Assembly (NCBI GenBank): GCA_007115705.1
Contig: QXEO01000143.1
Span: forward strand, 1,420,072-1,484,071
DNA from: Dactylis glomerata
Taxonomy: Eukaryota > Streptophyta > Magnoliopsida > Poales > Poaceae
Length of the DNA: 64,000 bases
Direction of reading: 5' to 3'
Below are positions 33,045 to 44,240 of the stretch, piece by piece; position 1 is the stretch's first letter; the number at the start of each line of letters is the position of its first letter. Under the pieces are notes generated by a model, which was not told the origin of the DNA, ran no database searches, and was given only the letters and a program-made list of their open reading frames with translations. The position numbers and the translations under genes were made by a program.

Positions 33045-34127
33045 ATGAAAATGAGGAACACAAACATGGTCGAGCACATCAACCTCATCCCGGGGATGCC
33101 GGACGACGTCGCCGTCGACTGCCTGGCGCGTGTCCCGCACGGCGCCTTCCGCACGATGCGCCGCGTCTGCCGAGGGTGGAACAGCGCCGTCGCCGCGCCA
33201 GAGTTCGCCTTGGCTCGCGCTGAGGCCGGCGCGAACGAGGATCTGGTGTACCTTCTGCAGTTCGGCAACCCGGCCACCGGGGACGGCGACGCGCCGGAGA
33301 AATCCTCGGCCTATGGCGTGGCCGTGTACAACGTCACCACCGGGGAGTGGAACCGCGAGCGCGCCGCGCCGCCGATGCCGATGTTCGCGCAGTGCGCGGC
33401 CGTGGGCACCCGCCTTGCGGTGATGGGCGGCTGGGACCCTGAGACCTTCGAGCCCGTGGCGGACGTCCACGTCCTGGACGCCGCCACCGGCGTGTGGCGC
33501 AAGGGCACGCCGATGCGGTCGGCGCGGTCGTTCTTCGCGTGCGCCGAGGCGGGGGGCAAGATCTACGTCGCCGGCGGCCACGACAAGCTCAAGAACGCGC
33601 TGAAGACGGCGGAGGCCTACGACGCGGAGGCCGACGGCTGGGACCGGCTCCCGGACATGTCGGAGGAGCGCGACGAGTGCGACGGCATGGCCACCGTCGC
33701 CGGCGACAAGTTCCTGGCCGTGAGCGGCTACCGCACAGGACGCCAGGGCGGGTTCGAGCGCGACGCGGAGTGGTTCGACCCGGCTACCAGCGAGTGGCGC
33801 CGCCTGGAGCGCGTCCGCGCCCCGCCGTCTGCGGCGCACGTGGTGGTGCGGGGCCGGGTGTGGTGCATCGAGGGCACGGCCACGATGGAGTGGCGCGGGG
33901 AGCGCCGAGGCTGGCTCGAGGTGGGGCCTTACCCGCCGGGGCTCAAGGCCGGCACAGCGCGCGCGGTCGCCGTCGGAGGCGGGGAGCGGGTGGTGGTCAC
34001 AGGCGCCATCGAGTCCGGCGGGCACGCGCTGTGGGTGTTCGACGTGAAGTCCAAGAACTGGACCGTGGTGCAGCCGCCGGCGGAGTTCGCCGGCTTCGTC
34101 TTCTCCCTGGCTTCCGTCCGCGTGTGA
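33045..34127 (+). CDS. F-box/kelch-repeat protein, copy A
   Basis: An intronless 360-residue gene. An F-box lies near residues 13-55 (LIPGMPDDVAVDCLARVP, then RRVCRGW), the SKP1-binding part of an SCF ubiquitin ligase. It is followed by kelch repeats with Gly-Gly pairs at 128-129 (VMGGWD) and 177-178 (VAGGHD) and conserved Tyr/Trp positions (YDAEADGWDRLP, WFDPATSEWRRL), which recruit the substrate. Length and the opening motif resemble the plant group of Arabidopsis At1g80440 / At1g15670 (KMD/KFB), whose members target type-B response regulators or phenylalanine ammonia-lyase; the substrate here is unknown. ATG 33045 is the first in frame; ATGs at 33051 and 33066 are alternatives. Coding DNA is very GC-rich. 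It is a tandem paralogue of 41964-43064 and probably functional: no stop or frameshift is seen. Confidence 0.95.
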   Translation: MKMRNTNMVEHINLIPGMPDDVAVDCLARVPHGAFRTMRRVCRGWNSAVAAPEFALARAEAGANEDLVYLLQFGNPATGDGDAPEKSSAYGVAVYNVTTGEWNRERAAPPMPMFAQCAAVGTRLAVMGGWDPETFEPVADVHVLDAATGVWRKGTPMRSARSFFACAEAGGKIYVAGGHDKLKNALKTAEAYDAEADGWDRLPDMSEERDECDGMATVAGDKFLAVSGYRTGRQGGFERDAEWFDPATSEWRRLERVRAPPSAAHVVVRGRVWCIEGTATMEWRGERRGWLEVGPYPPGLKAGTARAVAVGGGERVVVTGAIESGGHALWVFDVKSKNWTVVQPPAEFAGFVFSLASVRV

Positions 34128-35007
34128 TACAATCCAAAGTTCCAAACAGTGGAGAGCTCTTCGGATGGATGAATCTGTCCATCCCTCCAACAACACCATC
34201 ATCCAGAAGGCCAGACATGACATCACCTCGACCGCCACCATCGGGCCCGCGGCGACAACCGCCCTAGCCGGCAGCCGGACATGAGGAGGAAGGAGCAATG
34301 AGGAACATCAAGCAAGGTTGGGTGAACGGTGCATTCGGCAGCATCGCAGTCCGCGCACACACTGTGCTTATCGATTTTTGCTTGAAGTACACTTCAGTAA
34401 GCAAAAGCATAAGAAGATGCGCACCTACGCCATTGAATAGAATCCTCATGGATGAGCTATCACACCATCGTTTTTAGGGATAACACTTGGTTGTGCACAA
34501 ACATGTTATCATGACAACATTTCAACAGATAAATCCCTTGTAATTGCAAAACAAAACCAGTTCGCCAATCTAAACAGACGATCCAGGTCGAATGTACTGA
34601 ATATCAGAAGGCCGAACATGCTCCACGGGTCGAGTGCAATGCAAATGTTCTCGCTCCTCCTTACTGACGCACGATTTAGCTTTCCGATCTTACAGATCAA
34701 TAATGTTTGAGAGAAGTTTTCTGTATCATAGACACTACTAATGTTTCTTGCCCACTCTCATAAAAAAAATCCCGAGTTAGCATTTTGCCTTACACCCATT
34801 GAAGAAGGCACCGCGCCGGCGCCGTCCATCCATGTGCTCCATATGGACAAACAGACATTGCGCATCATCAATTGGAATATGAATCCCGTCATTTTCAAGG
34901 GATGGGGAGATCGAAACTATGGTATACTGTGAGTGTAGTTAATGTGTTTGAGTTTTAGGGAGGGAGTGTACCGTACCGAAGCAGAAGTCTTTGCTTTCTG
35001 TATTCTG

Positions 35008-35253
35008 GGTTTTTATTTAGTTCGTATTTTGGGTTTAGTCAAAGTTTAATTTTGTAAACTTTGATTAAGAATTGAGAAAAAAGTATCAATATCGATAATG
35101 CCAAATAGACATAATATAAAAATATGCTTTGAGGAGATTCTAATGCAATAGTTTTTATATTGTAATTTTTGTTTTCATATATATTTGGTCAAAGTTCTGA
35201 AAGTTTGACTTTGACCAAACCCAGAACACAAAGTATTTGTGAATGGAGGGAGT
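35008..35253. mobile_element. MITE-like insertion specific to copy A
   Basis: Relative to copy B, copy A has extra sequence between CTGTATTC and GACAAGTGCGATTACTC. It contains inverted TCAAAGTTTAA / TTTGGTCAAAGT-type arms and ends GGAGGGAGTA, like a Stowaway end, but the left end does not show a clean CTCCCTCC. The boundaries are approximate. Confidence 0.45.
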
Positions 35254-36865
35254 AGACAAGTGCGATTACTCTAACCAACTTTTTTGATGCTTCTGTCGTC
35301 TTTGTCTACCTGGATTTGTACCATGTAGCCGTTGTACTGGAATATTCATCACAAATGCATATGTACGGAGCAAACGACAAACCAAGTAGACCCAAATACG
35401 AAAGACTTTGTTGTACCCAAACGTACTTTGAAATTAAACGCCGAGATTTTGGCACTACTTTGAATAGATCTAGTCGAGTTTGCTGAGCAATGCATCGTGA
35501 CGTGACGTGCGTGACATTGGATCGTTGTGCATCTAGGAACCACTGGATTTTCATTCAGTTTTTTTGTCATTCATTACGCTTCTACAAGCAAAACTTGGCA
35601 TCTCTACCTCGGTCGCTCTAGGCTTAGAGCTAAAGATGTCCACGGTTAGTCAAGAAAACAGAGAAAAGGCAGTTGCGATGTTATGATCAGATGGGCCGTC
35701 GTTGATCAGCTCGAACTTTTTCCAGTTGGAGCTCCTTGTTGTATGAACTTTGAGCAGTTGAAATGTTTCTAGAAGGCAAAACAGAATAAGGCATTGTCAC
35801 GCTGGTGGCATGCAACCTGATTGTGAGTTTGTGACCTAGATTTACCAGCAGGTAGAGATCTGGATTCTCAAGGCTTGTTCTTTTTTGCTTTCCATCTCAT
35901 CAATCAGTCATCTCCTTTTTTGATAAGTTGCTTTACATGCGCAGCATCTGAACTTTGTCTCGATATTTTGATATAGAAAGTGGAGGGAGACCCCCTGGTC
36001 TCTGAACTTTCTCCCTGGTTTTTAGTGGAAGTTCTGATTGATTCGTTCGTGGTGGGGTCTTTGGGTCTCTACCATTTAGAATGCGAATTTTTTGCTGATG
36101 TGTTGAAATGCTTCTAGAATCATGCATGCTAAACAGGATACTGATGGAGCCTTTTCTACCAGCTTGAGCACATGCAAGGGGAGTGAAGCTTAAGTAGTCT
36201 GGTGTTAAGATCAGACAATGTGGTCGTTAATTAGGGTTTATGAAGCAAAAGTATAAATTAGACATGTATCTTGCCAAAGACGGGCCGGTAGCCTAATCTC
36301 TGCGTGACAAACGGTGTCGTATTGAACTCTCCACTCTTGATGGAGACTTGGAACCTGATTGCTTTCTAGGGCACTTTACGTATCCTCATGTCCAAGTGTC
36401 CGAGTTGTCTTAGAGGCTGTCATACATTGAGATGTGGAGAAAAAAGTTGCATACATTGACACATATAAATGTTCATATATGTCTACGCCACCCGTTACAG
36501 TTTTCCACACATATGGTTACTTTTTAAGCTTAATATATTTATCAAAGGCCACTTGCTAGTTTTCTTGTTTGCTGGGCATAATTGATCGGTGGAGCCTTGT
36601 GTTCATCTGACGAGGATAAGCAACTTATCTAGTCATCTAGACCAGCCGACCGACAAGGAAGTACCGGATTGTCATGATGGAGATTCACTATCCAATTTGG
36701 CTTTGCAAGTCGTCTTGATCTTATCGCTTCGAGCTAGTTTAGCTATGATGCACGGGTAGAAGTAACAGATAATGAAGGGAAAAAACACATATATACTACA
36801 TGCATATTAACTACTAGGTAGGAAAGCGTGGCTTGCCGCGCATTTGCCCGTCTAACAGTGGACAA

Positions 36866-37025
36866 TGTAGAACAATAGAGGTAGAGAGATTGGCGGAATA
36901 TTGTGGATGTATTATTGAGCCTCTCAGACAAGTATATATAGACGTACAGAGAGTAGACATGGAGTAGAAGACAAGTAATATCTCTACCTAACCTATCCTA
37001 GTATGTAATGTGTATATCTCTAACA
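36866..37025 (-). mobile_element. 160-bp solo LTR (small Copia/TRIM type)
   Basis: On the minus strand it begins TGTTAGAGATATAC and ends TTGTTCTACA, with a perfect 5-bp target duplication GACAA (36861-36865 and 37026-37030). A TATATATA promoter-like run and an AATAATA motif on the minus strand fit a miniature LTR. No internal region or second LTR is present. Confidence 0.88.
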
Positions 37026-37092
37026 GACAAGAAAGTATAAACATATAAACTTGCAATATATTGTCGACCAAATAGAAACTTGCAATATGATA

Positions 37093-37224
37093 TCATGTAA
37101 GAAGCCCGCCCGCCTCGTACTCGCGGATCACCCGCGCGAGGTCAGAGGCTCGGTAGGGATCGAACTTCTCTGTCGGAGCCCTCGGCGGTGGAGGCACTGG
37201 TGGCCGAGGAGACGAAGAAGCCAT
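37093..37224 (-). CDS. Short ORF, unknown, possible gene fragment
   Basis: From the ATG at 37224 the minus strand reads 43 codons: a Ser/Pro-rich start (ASSSPRPPVPPPP) and then a plausible folded stretch (DPYRASDLARVIREYEAGG) before a stop. The base composition (GC-rich within AT-rich surroundings) suggests a first exon or captured fragment rather than chance. I do not recognise it. Nothing is seen downstream that would complete it. Confidence 0.3.
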   Translation of the reverse strand: MASSSPRPPVPPPPRAPTEKFDPYRASDLARVIREYEAGGLLT

Positions 37225-37338
37225 CGTCGGGCGGCCGATGGATCGTGACCCTATGTTAGAGTGTAGAGTGAAAGAGGTCGAGAGTGAGAGATTGTGCGGT
37301 GACTCGAGCGGAGACCGAACCGATAAACCAAGTGCTCC

Positions 37339-40185
37339 CACTACAGGAATAAAGAGATACGCCGACGGCCAATTGCCCTCGGCGTAGACATGTTTTGCCG
37401 TCGGCGTAGTATACGCCGAGGGCTGCCCTCGGCGTAGCCCCTCGGCGTAGATGCCCCTCGGCGGAGCTCTGTTTTACCGTCGGCGTAGCATTTGCCCTCG
37501 GCGTAGCCTATGCCGAGGGCAAAGCCGTCGGCGTAGCCCCGTCGGCATATCCTATTTATATATTTTTTTAAAAAGTTTAAAAAAATTGATTTTTATTTTA
37601 ATTTTTTTCTGAACTGTTTGCCTCACTAATCTCTCAATTAGAATATTTTTAACACTAATTATACTTAATCTTTGGTCAAATTTAAATCTTGGTCAAACTT
37701 CCCGGTCGGTCACCCATCCTCACACTACTCCACCTCCAGCACGCTTAACTTGTCTGTTCCATCCGGATGAGTGTCCACGAAGCAAATTATACCTTGTTGA
37801 TAATACTACCATATCAATCCTATTAACCCTTATACCACTATGTCACACGTCATTGGTTTTAAGTTTCCAAACTATATATTAAGTAAACAACAATAAATAA
37901 GTAATAAATATATTGAATTTCAAACTATATAATAAGTAAATAACAATGAATAATTAATAAATATATTGAATAATTTATATCTTTAAATCTGTAAATCGGA
38001 ATTCGACAAATTATATGTCTAAATCGATAAGAAAAATGAGAGGAATTCAAATATGACATCCATATGTAATGTTTTTATGTTTTATTTAATTTTGAATTTC
38101 TTATGCTCATTTTGAATATAATGTATCATCAGTGATATCTCGAACTAATGAGATTTACATTGAAAAAATCATAAAAAATTAAAAAAATCAAAAAAAAAGG
38201 AAAACCTTCACACCTAGTCTTCTTATGTCAAATACTAATGAGTCCACATGATAAACAATTTTTTCATAGTTTTTTTTATGTCAAACCCCCGCTTTACCCT
38301 GTTAACCCTCACTTTACCCCGTTGATAAACGGTGGGCATGAACCTTCTTAGCTAGGGGTCGAATTTCGCAAAACTCTTTGTGTATCTCTGATATAATAAC
38401 ATGTTGTGTATCTAAAAGTGATTTTTTTAAAAAAAATCATGAGGAAGCCATGATGGAGCTGTAGTTCAAATTTACCCCACTTCCTGCTGAATTGGGGAGA
38501 GTTTGTCTTTTTTGTGAAAGGTTAATGCAAAGCTTCACACACACAAACAATTGGTGATATATACATAAAATATGTCCTAATATTGTTTAAAATTTTGGTG
38601 GTCTAGTTTGGTAATGTATTTTCAGTACTTTCTTCACAAAAAAACCCAATTTTGACACTTAGAAAATGAAAATTGATTTTTTTATGCATAGAAAATGAAA
38701 ACTCCCAATATGAACTTTGTTTTCTATCCCAATATGCACACATGTGCACAATATGGGGTCATTTGAACAAACTATTCTATGATTCAGGTCATGACCTAGC
38801 TCATCTAGCTTGAAAGCCATGAAACTTCGTACATGATAGGTTATTTCTGAGAAGGGGTTTCTACAATATTTGCAATAGTCCAAGTTTATTATTTTTCCTC
38901 ACAACTAGGTAACATAAAATGACACAATACGAAGGCTTTACATTTTTTTGAATTTTTTTGAACTTCTTATGCTCGATTCAAAATGCGGTCAAAACGGCGG
39001 GCATGAACCTTCTTAGCTAGGGGTTTAATTTTGGAGAACTATTTATGGATCTATGATAAAACATCTACTTGTGAACCTAAAAATGATTTTTTGAAAAAAA
39101 AACATGGGCAAACTATGATACAGTTGTAGTGCAAATTTAACCCGCTTCCTGCTAAATCGGTAAGAGTTTGTCTTTTTTGTGAAAGGTTAATGCAAAGCTT
39201 CATACACACACAAAATTGGTGATATATACATAAAATGTTTCCTACTATTGTTGAAAATTAGGTTGGTATAATTTTGTAATGTATTTTCAGTACTTCCTTC
39301 ACAAAAAACCCAATTTTGACACTTAGAAAATGAAAATTGATTTTTTTATGCATAGAAAATGATAACTCCCAATATGAACTTTGTTTCCCATCCCAATATG
39401 CATACATGTGCACAATATGGGGTCATTTGAACAAACTATTCTATGATTCAGGTCATGACCTAGCTCATCTGGCTTGAAAGCCATGAAACTTCGTACATGA
39501 TAGGTCATTTCTGAGAAGGGGTTTCTACAATATTTGCAATAGTCCAAGTTTATTATTTTTCCTCACAACTAGGTAACATAAAATGACACAATACGAAGGC
39601 TTTACATTTTTTTGAATTTTTTTGAACTTCTTATGCTCGATTCAAAATGCGGTCGAAACGGCGGGCATGAACCTTCTTAGCTAGGGGTTGAATTTTACAG
39701 AACTATTTATGGATCTCTGATAAAACTTCTACTTATGAACATGAAAATGATTTTTTAGAAAAATTATGGGCAAACTATGATGCGGCTCTAGTTCAAATTT
39801 TCTCGACTTCCAACTGAATCAAAACCCTAAATCCCAAAACTTAAAGTCCTAACTAATTAAATTAATTAGTTCTAAATTTTTGAAGGTTTAGATGAATAGA
39901 TCTTATTTTTCTGCAAATTTTGATATATTATTTGTATTTTTTTGAATTAGAATGATTTAGTTATGATTTTTCTAAGATTAATGTGGTAAAATAGAAAATA
40001 GCTATGCCGAGGGCATTGCCGTCGGCGTATAAAAGGCCGTCGGCGTAGCTATCTTACGCCGACGGTAATTCTACGCCGACGGCCAGCTTCGTGGGCTGCC
40101 TAAAATATAGCCTACATCGACGGCACCGACATTTGGCCGTCGGCGTAGACACTGGCCGTCGGCGTCTTTCACCATTCCTGTAGTC
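37339..40185. mobile_element. Non-autonomous CACTA element
   Basis: The left end CACTACAGGAAT pairs with the right end ATTCCTGTAGTC (last base changed). TCC is duplicated at 37336-37338 and 40186-40188. Both subterminal regions (37360-37555 and 40005-40170) carry many inverted copies of GCCGTCGGCGTA / GCCCTCGGCGTA. The 2.85-kb element has no transposase. The host junction reads CTCC|GTCGGTAACATGC when the element is removed, matching the uninterrupted paralogous site at 40387. Confidence 0.9.
38334..39830. repeat. 664-bp internal tandem repeat of the non-autonomous CACTA
   Basis: About 2.2 units start with GGGCATGAACCTTCTTAGCT at 38334, 38999 and 39663. Each unit includes the block TGTGCACAATATGGGGTCATT and CCATGAAACTTCGTACATGA. 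A diverged version of the same unit lies in the spacer of CACTA-2 (about 49990-50590). Confidence 0.9.
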
Positions 40186-40590
40186 TCCGTCGGTAACATG
40201 CTATACACTGAATCGGAGTAAAGAATGTTGGATGTCTACCGCCTGTTGCGCCGTAGCTGCCACCGAGCCCTTCCTCCGTCGTTGCCGCAGCTCTGTTCCC
40301 CACGATCGCTGCCATGTGGCCTCTTTGCTCTTATCCACGGATCGAGCAGTTCATGGAAGATGAAGCTGGAACTTAGAAACCAGATGCTCCGTCGGTAACA
40401 TGCTAGGTACGCTGAATCGGAGTAAACAATGTTGGATGTCTACCGCCGGTTGCGCCGTAGCCACCACCGAGCCCCTCCCCCGTCGTTGCCGTAGCTTGCC
40501 TCCAACGAGCCACGTGCTATCCTACCGCCGCCTCCGACGAGTACGTCAAAAGCCCAGGGCACATGCGAATCTCTAACTCTTTCGGAAAAC
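40186..40590 (+). repeat. Segment X, copy 3: two 202-bp tandem units
   Basis: TCCGTCGGTAACATGCTA occurs at 40186 and again at 40388, each followed by GAATCGGAGTAAA and GGATGTCTACCGCC. The two units are about 90 percent alike by eye. They match the end of segment X at 1740-1925 and 30420-30700. The non-autonomous CACTA inserted at the left edge of the first unit. Confidence 0.85.
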
Positions 40591-41454
40591 ATGGCTTTCC
40601 TGATTGATGTACTCCGTATAAGTAAATTGATTTGATCTAAACTGCATAGTGCTTATTCATATTTAGAGTTGGGAGCAACTTTCACATTTCAAAATTTTGA
40701 CACGGGTTGAAAAGCTATGTGTTTTCTAGTTTCATTCTAAATATATAACAGAAACCCACCTACATTCCCCCTTTTCACGAAAATTGGTTAGTCGCTTCCT
40801 TCCTTCCTCCGGAACCTTTCTCGCCTGCTCTATTCATCCACCACATATCACCAAAATCTAGCAACCGAATGACGTGGAAGTGATGTGCCAAATTTGATAT
40901 CACTTCTTCGCACGCCTTTTATGTTTGCTTCTATAAGTTTCATGATATCATGTTGACGTGCCAAGCCAGGCACCCCTTACAAACCGTTAGGCTTGGTTCC
41001 CTACAATTTAGGCAAAACAAGTGGAAATTTTCACGGACCTGTGGAGGGCACACAGAAAATCCAGAGTGGACCAGAAAGTACGAAGGGTGATTTGCTTGCC
41101 AGTGCCACGCGAAACTTGCACCAGTTTCCCTTGGAATGCATTAAAATCTTTGAATCCGTTAACTACATTATGTGAAAGTTATCATTGTGTGGCTACACAT
41201 TAGTGTATAAAACCTAGCATATTGTACTGTCTTTTTTGAACAGTATATTGTACTATCGGTGCCCCTTACGAAGGGATCATGCATGGATGAATAACACTAA
41301 TATTTTGAGTTGATGGCTTCACTGGCATGTGAACATCGAAGCATTTCTTCAAGTTTGGTTGTTTGCTTGCGCGCCAAACCTCGCTATGCCAATTTCATGC
41401 ATTTGTATAGATGACAAGTATAGTGATAACAATAACTTCAACACACATTATAGT
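40591..41454. other. Intergenic upstream of F-box copy B
   Basis: I see no coding region. Frames of about 60 codons near 41000 lack any recognisable domain. Confidence 0.55.
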
Positions 41455-41901
41455 AGTAAAATCTTGCATCCGGTCCGCTTTACATGTTTCTTATGGATCA
41501 AGTAAAATCTTGTAATCACTGTCCAAAACAAATGGATTTTACTAGTTTTTCTACAAAAATTAATACTATGTTTTAGTTCTACATTGGATCCTTCCCACTT
41601 AATAACACCTTAAAAAAGTAAGACTTTGCAGGTGGCACCGTTGAGTCTTCTACTTATTAGCCATAAAAAAACAGGACGCCCATGGTTTACACTTCATGTC
41701 AATGTCAACTTTGATATGCAGGCTCAGAACACACAGGATAAATTTTTACTATCAATCCATAGTGGTTTTATTGTTATAGTCAGTCACATGTGATTCCTCT
41801 AGACACAAATAATTGATCCAACTATTAAAAAGCCACATGCAAATGCTTACGTGTCACAGAGAGAACAAACGAACAATCAGTAGAACCGCAGGCCTGCCTC
41901 T

Positions 41902-41910
41902 CTATTTAAG
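41902..41910 (+). promoter_or_regulatory. TATA box of F-box gene B
   Basis: CTATTTAAG lies about 60 bp upstream of the start codon in the same conserved promoter block as gene A. Confidence 0.75.
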
Positions 41911-41963
41911 CCCAGGCAGGGGGTGCGAGTGAGCCATCTGTATCCAGAAGCAAAGCAAAGAAA

Positions 41964-43064
41964 ATGGAAATGATGAACTCAAACAGCCGTGTGGAGGCGT
42001 GCATGGTCGAGCACATCGACCTCATCCCGGGGATGCCGGACGACGTCGCCGTCGACTGCCTGGCGCGCGTCCCGCTCGGTGCCTTCCGCTCTATGCGGCG
42101 CGTCTGCCGGGGGTGGAAGAGCGCCGCCGCGGCGCCGGAGTTCGCCTTGGCGCGCGCCGAGGCCGCCGCGAACGAGGATCTGGTGTACCTTCTGCTGTTC
42201 GGCAACCCGGCAGCCGGGGACGGCGACGGGCCGGAGAACTCCGCGTCCTACGGGGTGGCCATGTACAACGTCACCACCGGGGAGTGGAACCGCGAGCGCG
42301 CGGCGCCGCGGATGCCGATGTTCGCGCAGTGCGCCGCCGTGGGCACCCGCCTCGCGGTGATGGGCGGCTGGGACCCCGAGACCTTCGAGCCCGTCGCGGA
42401 CGTCCACGTGCTGGACGCCGCGACCGGCGTGTGGCGGAAGGGAACGCCGATGCGGTCGGCGAGGTCGTTCTTCGCGTGCGCCGAGGCGGGCGGCAAGATA
42501 TACGTGGCCGGCGGCCACGACAAGCTCAAGAACGCGCTGAAGACGGCGGAGACGTACGACGCGGAGGCCGACTGCTGGGACCCGATCCCGGACATGTCGG
42601 AGGAGCGCGACGAGTGCGACGGCATGGCCACCGTCGCCGGCGACCGGTTCCTGGCTGTGAGCGGCTACCGCACGGGCCGGCAGGGCGGGTTCGAGCGGGA
42701 CGCGGAGTGGTTCGACCCGGCGACCCGCGAGTGGCGCCGCCTGGAGCGCGTGCGTGCCCCGCCATCGGCGGCGCACGTAGTGGTGCGGGGCCGGGTGTGG
42801 TGCATCGAGGGCACGGCTACGATGGAGTGGCGCGGGGAGCGCCGAGGCTGGCTCGAGGTGGGGCCTTACCCGCCGGGGCTCAAGGCCGGCACAGCGCGCG
42901 CGGTCGCCGTCGGAGGCGGGGAGCGGGTGGTGGTCACAGGCGCCATCGAGTCCGGCGGGCACGCGCTGTGGGTGTTCGATGTCAAGACGAAGAGCTGGAC
43001 CGTGGTGCGCCCTCCGCCGGAGTTTGCCGGCTTCGTCTTCTCCCTGGCTTCTGTCCGCGTGTGA
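41964..43064 (+). CDS. F-box/kelch-repeat protein, copy B
   Basis: An intronless 366-residue paralogue of gene A, with six extra residues before MVEH (NSRVEAC region). It has the same F-box (LIPGMPDDVAVDCLARVP, RRVCRGW), Gly-Gly kelch pairs (VMGGWD, VAGGHD) and C-terminus (FSLASVRV). Amino-acid changes are few and mostly conservative (for example WDRLPDMS to WDPIPDMS). Expected role: substrate receptor of an SCF ubiquitin ligase in nucleus or cytosol, as for At1g80440-type KFB proteins; the target is unknown. ATG 41964 is the first in frame; the ATG before VEH is an alternative. The frame is open throughout, so it is probably functional. The 3' 161 bp tract 42819-42979 is identical to gene A. 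Confidence 0.95.
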   Translation: MEMMNSNSRVEACMVEHIDLIPGMPDDVAVDCLARVPLGAFRSMRRVCRGWKSAAAAPEFALARAEAAANEDLVYLLLFGNPAAGDGDGPENSASYGVAMYNVTTGEWNRERAAPRMPMFAQCAAVGTRLAVMGGWDPETFEPVADVHVLDAATGVWRKGTPMRSARSFFACAEAGGKIYVAGGHDKLKNALKTAETYDAEADCWDPIPDMSEERDECDGMATVAGDRFLAVSGYRTGRQGGFERDAEWFDPATREWRRLERVRAPPSAAHVVVRGRVWCIEGTATMEWRGERRGWLEVGPYPPGLKAGTARAVAVGGGERVVVTGAIESGGHALWVFDVKTKSWTVVRPPPEFAGFVFSLASVRV

Positions 43065-43589
43065 TAGAAGCAGTGGAGAGCTCTGCGGATGGATGGATCT
43101 GTCCGACAACACCATCATCCTGAAGGCCAGACATGACATGACTTTGACCCCCAATCATCGGGCTCGCCCCGACAACCGCCCCAGCTGGCAGCCGGACATG
43201 AGGAGGAAGGAGCAATGAGGAAGAAGATGTGCACCTACGCCATTGAATATAATCCTCAGAGATGAGCTATCAAACAATCGTATTAGCCTCAAAAAAAAAA
43301 ACAATCGTATTAATCCCGTCGTCTTTAGGGATAACGCTTTGTTGCGCACAAACAGGCTATAGGTTATCACGACAACATTTCAATCGTTCAATCTCTTGTA
43401 ATATTTCGAGATATACATGAGAGAGGTGTTCGTCCGAGTGCAAAATAAAACGAGTTCGCCAGTCTAAACACAGCATCCAAGTCGAATGTAGTGAATATCA
43501 GAAGGCCGAAAATGCTCCACAAGTCGAGTGCAAAATTCTCTCGCTCCTCCTTTCTGAAGTCGATTGTAATGAATGCTTAAGAGGAGTTC

Positions 43590-44240
43590 TTTTTTAGAAA
43601 AATGTCAATTTAGCCTATGAAGTTACCGCAGACGTGCGATTTGGTCATGAACTTGCAAATCATAAATTCTTAATAATAAAGTTGTCACATGCGAGCGATT
43701 TGGTCACTCCGTGGCTGCGGCCGTTAGTTTGATAACGTGGTAGATTCTTTTTTTGCGAATATCCCTTAAATTGTGTTTCTTCCCTTATAAAACCTTATCT
43801 AGTTATCTCACTCCCTCCCTTACTCCCTGCAAATCCCCCAAAAAAGGTACGACCTAGGGATCGATCCAAGGTTGCTCGAGTAGAATAACGACATGGTAGC
43901 TACTGATCTTTCGTTCTGAATTTGGTTGAATAGGGGTTCGATTTCTTTTCACTAGCCAGAGGCGGAGGTCTCGCTCCTCATCTGCGTGTAGTGGGTCAAA
44001 GATGAAGCCGACACCAAAGACGAGAAAGAGAAAGAAGAACGCCACGACCGCATCACCGCCCCACCCAAGAAGCCATGCCCCCGCTGCTGGCACCGGCCTA
44101 ACTGGCGACTGCCGCCACCCGCAACCAATGGCGCTCCCAGCCCTAAGAATTCTTGCTCACTCCGCCGCCTCCACCACGGCCAGCCACTCCGTTTGCTCAC
44201 AGCTCCGCCTGGCCTTCTCGGGTTTTGTATTCCTGACAAG
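43590..44240. other. Unclassified insertion specific to copy B
   Basis: Copy A lacks this block between the TCTCGCTCCTCC and CTACTAATG / CTACCGAAG landmarks. It contains GGTCATGAACTTGCAAAT and a basic ORF start (MKPTPKTRKRKKN, from 44002). No clear terminal repeats or target duplication were found. It may be a decayed Mutator-like or other DNA element. Confidence 0.4.

Larger units (their letters stand above)
32497..36810 (+). repeat. Local segmental duplication, copy A
   Basis: Non-coding and coding sequence is collinear with 41455-46066 plus 57362-58445. Matching starts near 32497 / 41455 (GGATCCGATTCGCTTTACAT versus GCATCCGGTCCGCTTTACAT) and ends near 36810 / 58445, just after CTATCCAATTTGGCTTTGCA and the following ATGATGCAC / GTGATGCAC stretch. 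It includes promoter, F-box gene A and about 2.7 kb downstream. It lacks the Harbinger-like element and CACTA-2 found in copy B, thus giving related empty sites near 35647 and at 35765-35767. Confidence 0.88.

Noticed and set aside
32889..34298. 469-codon open frame on the minus strand, and other long frames opposite or beside both F-box genes (also 41979-43154 and 33494-34267).
   Set aside because: They are antisense or alternate-frame shadows of the very GC-rich F-box/kelch genes; low-complexity Arg/Ala/His composition and no domain.
38659..39547. Two nearly identical 74-codon minus-strand frames.
   Set aside because: They are the same place in two units of the 664-bp tandem repeat of a non-autonomous CACTA; no start context or domain.
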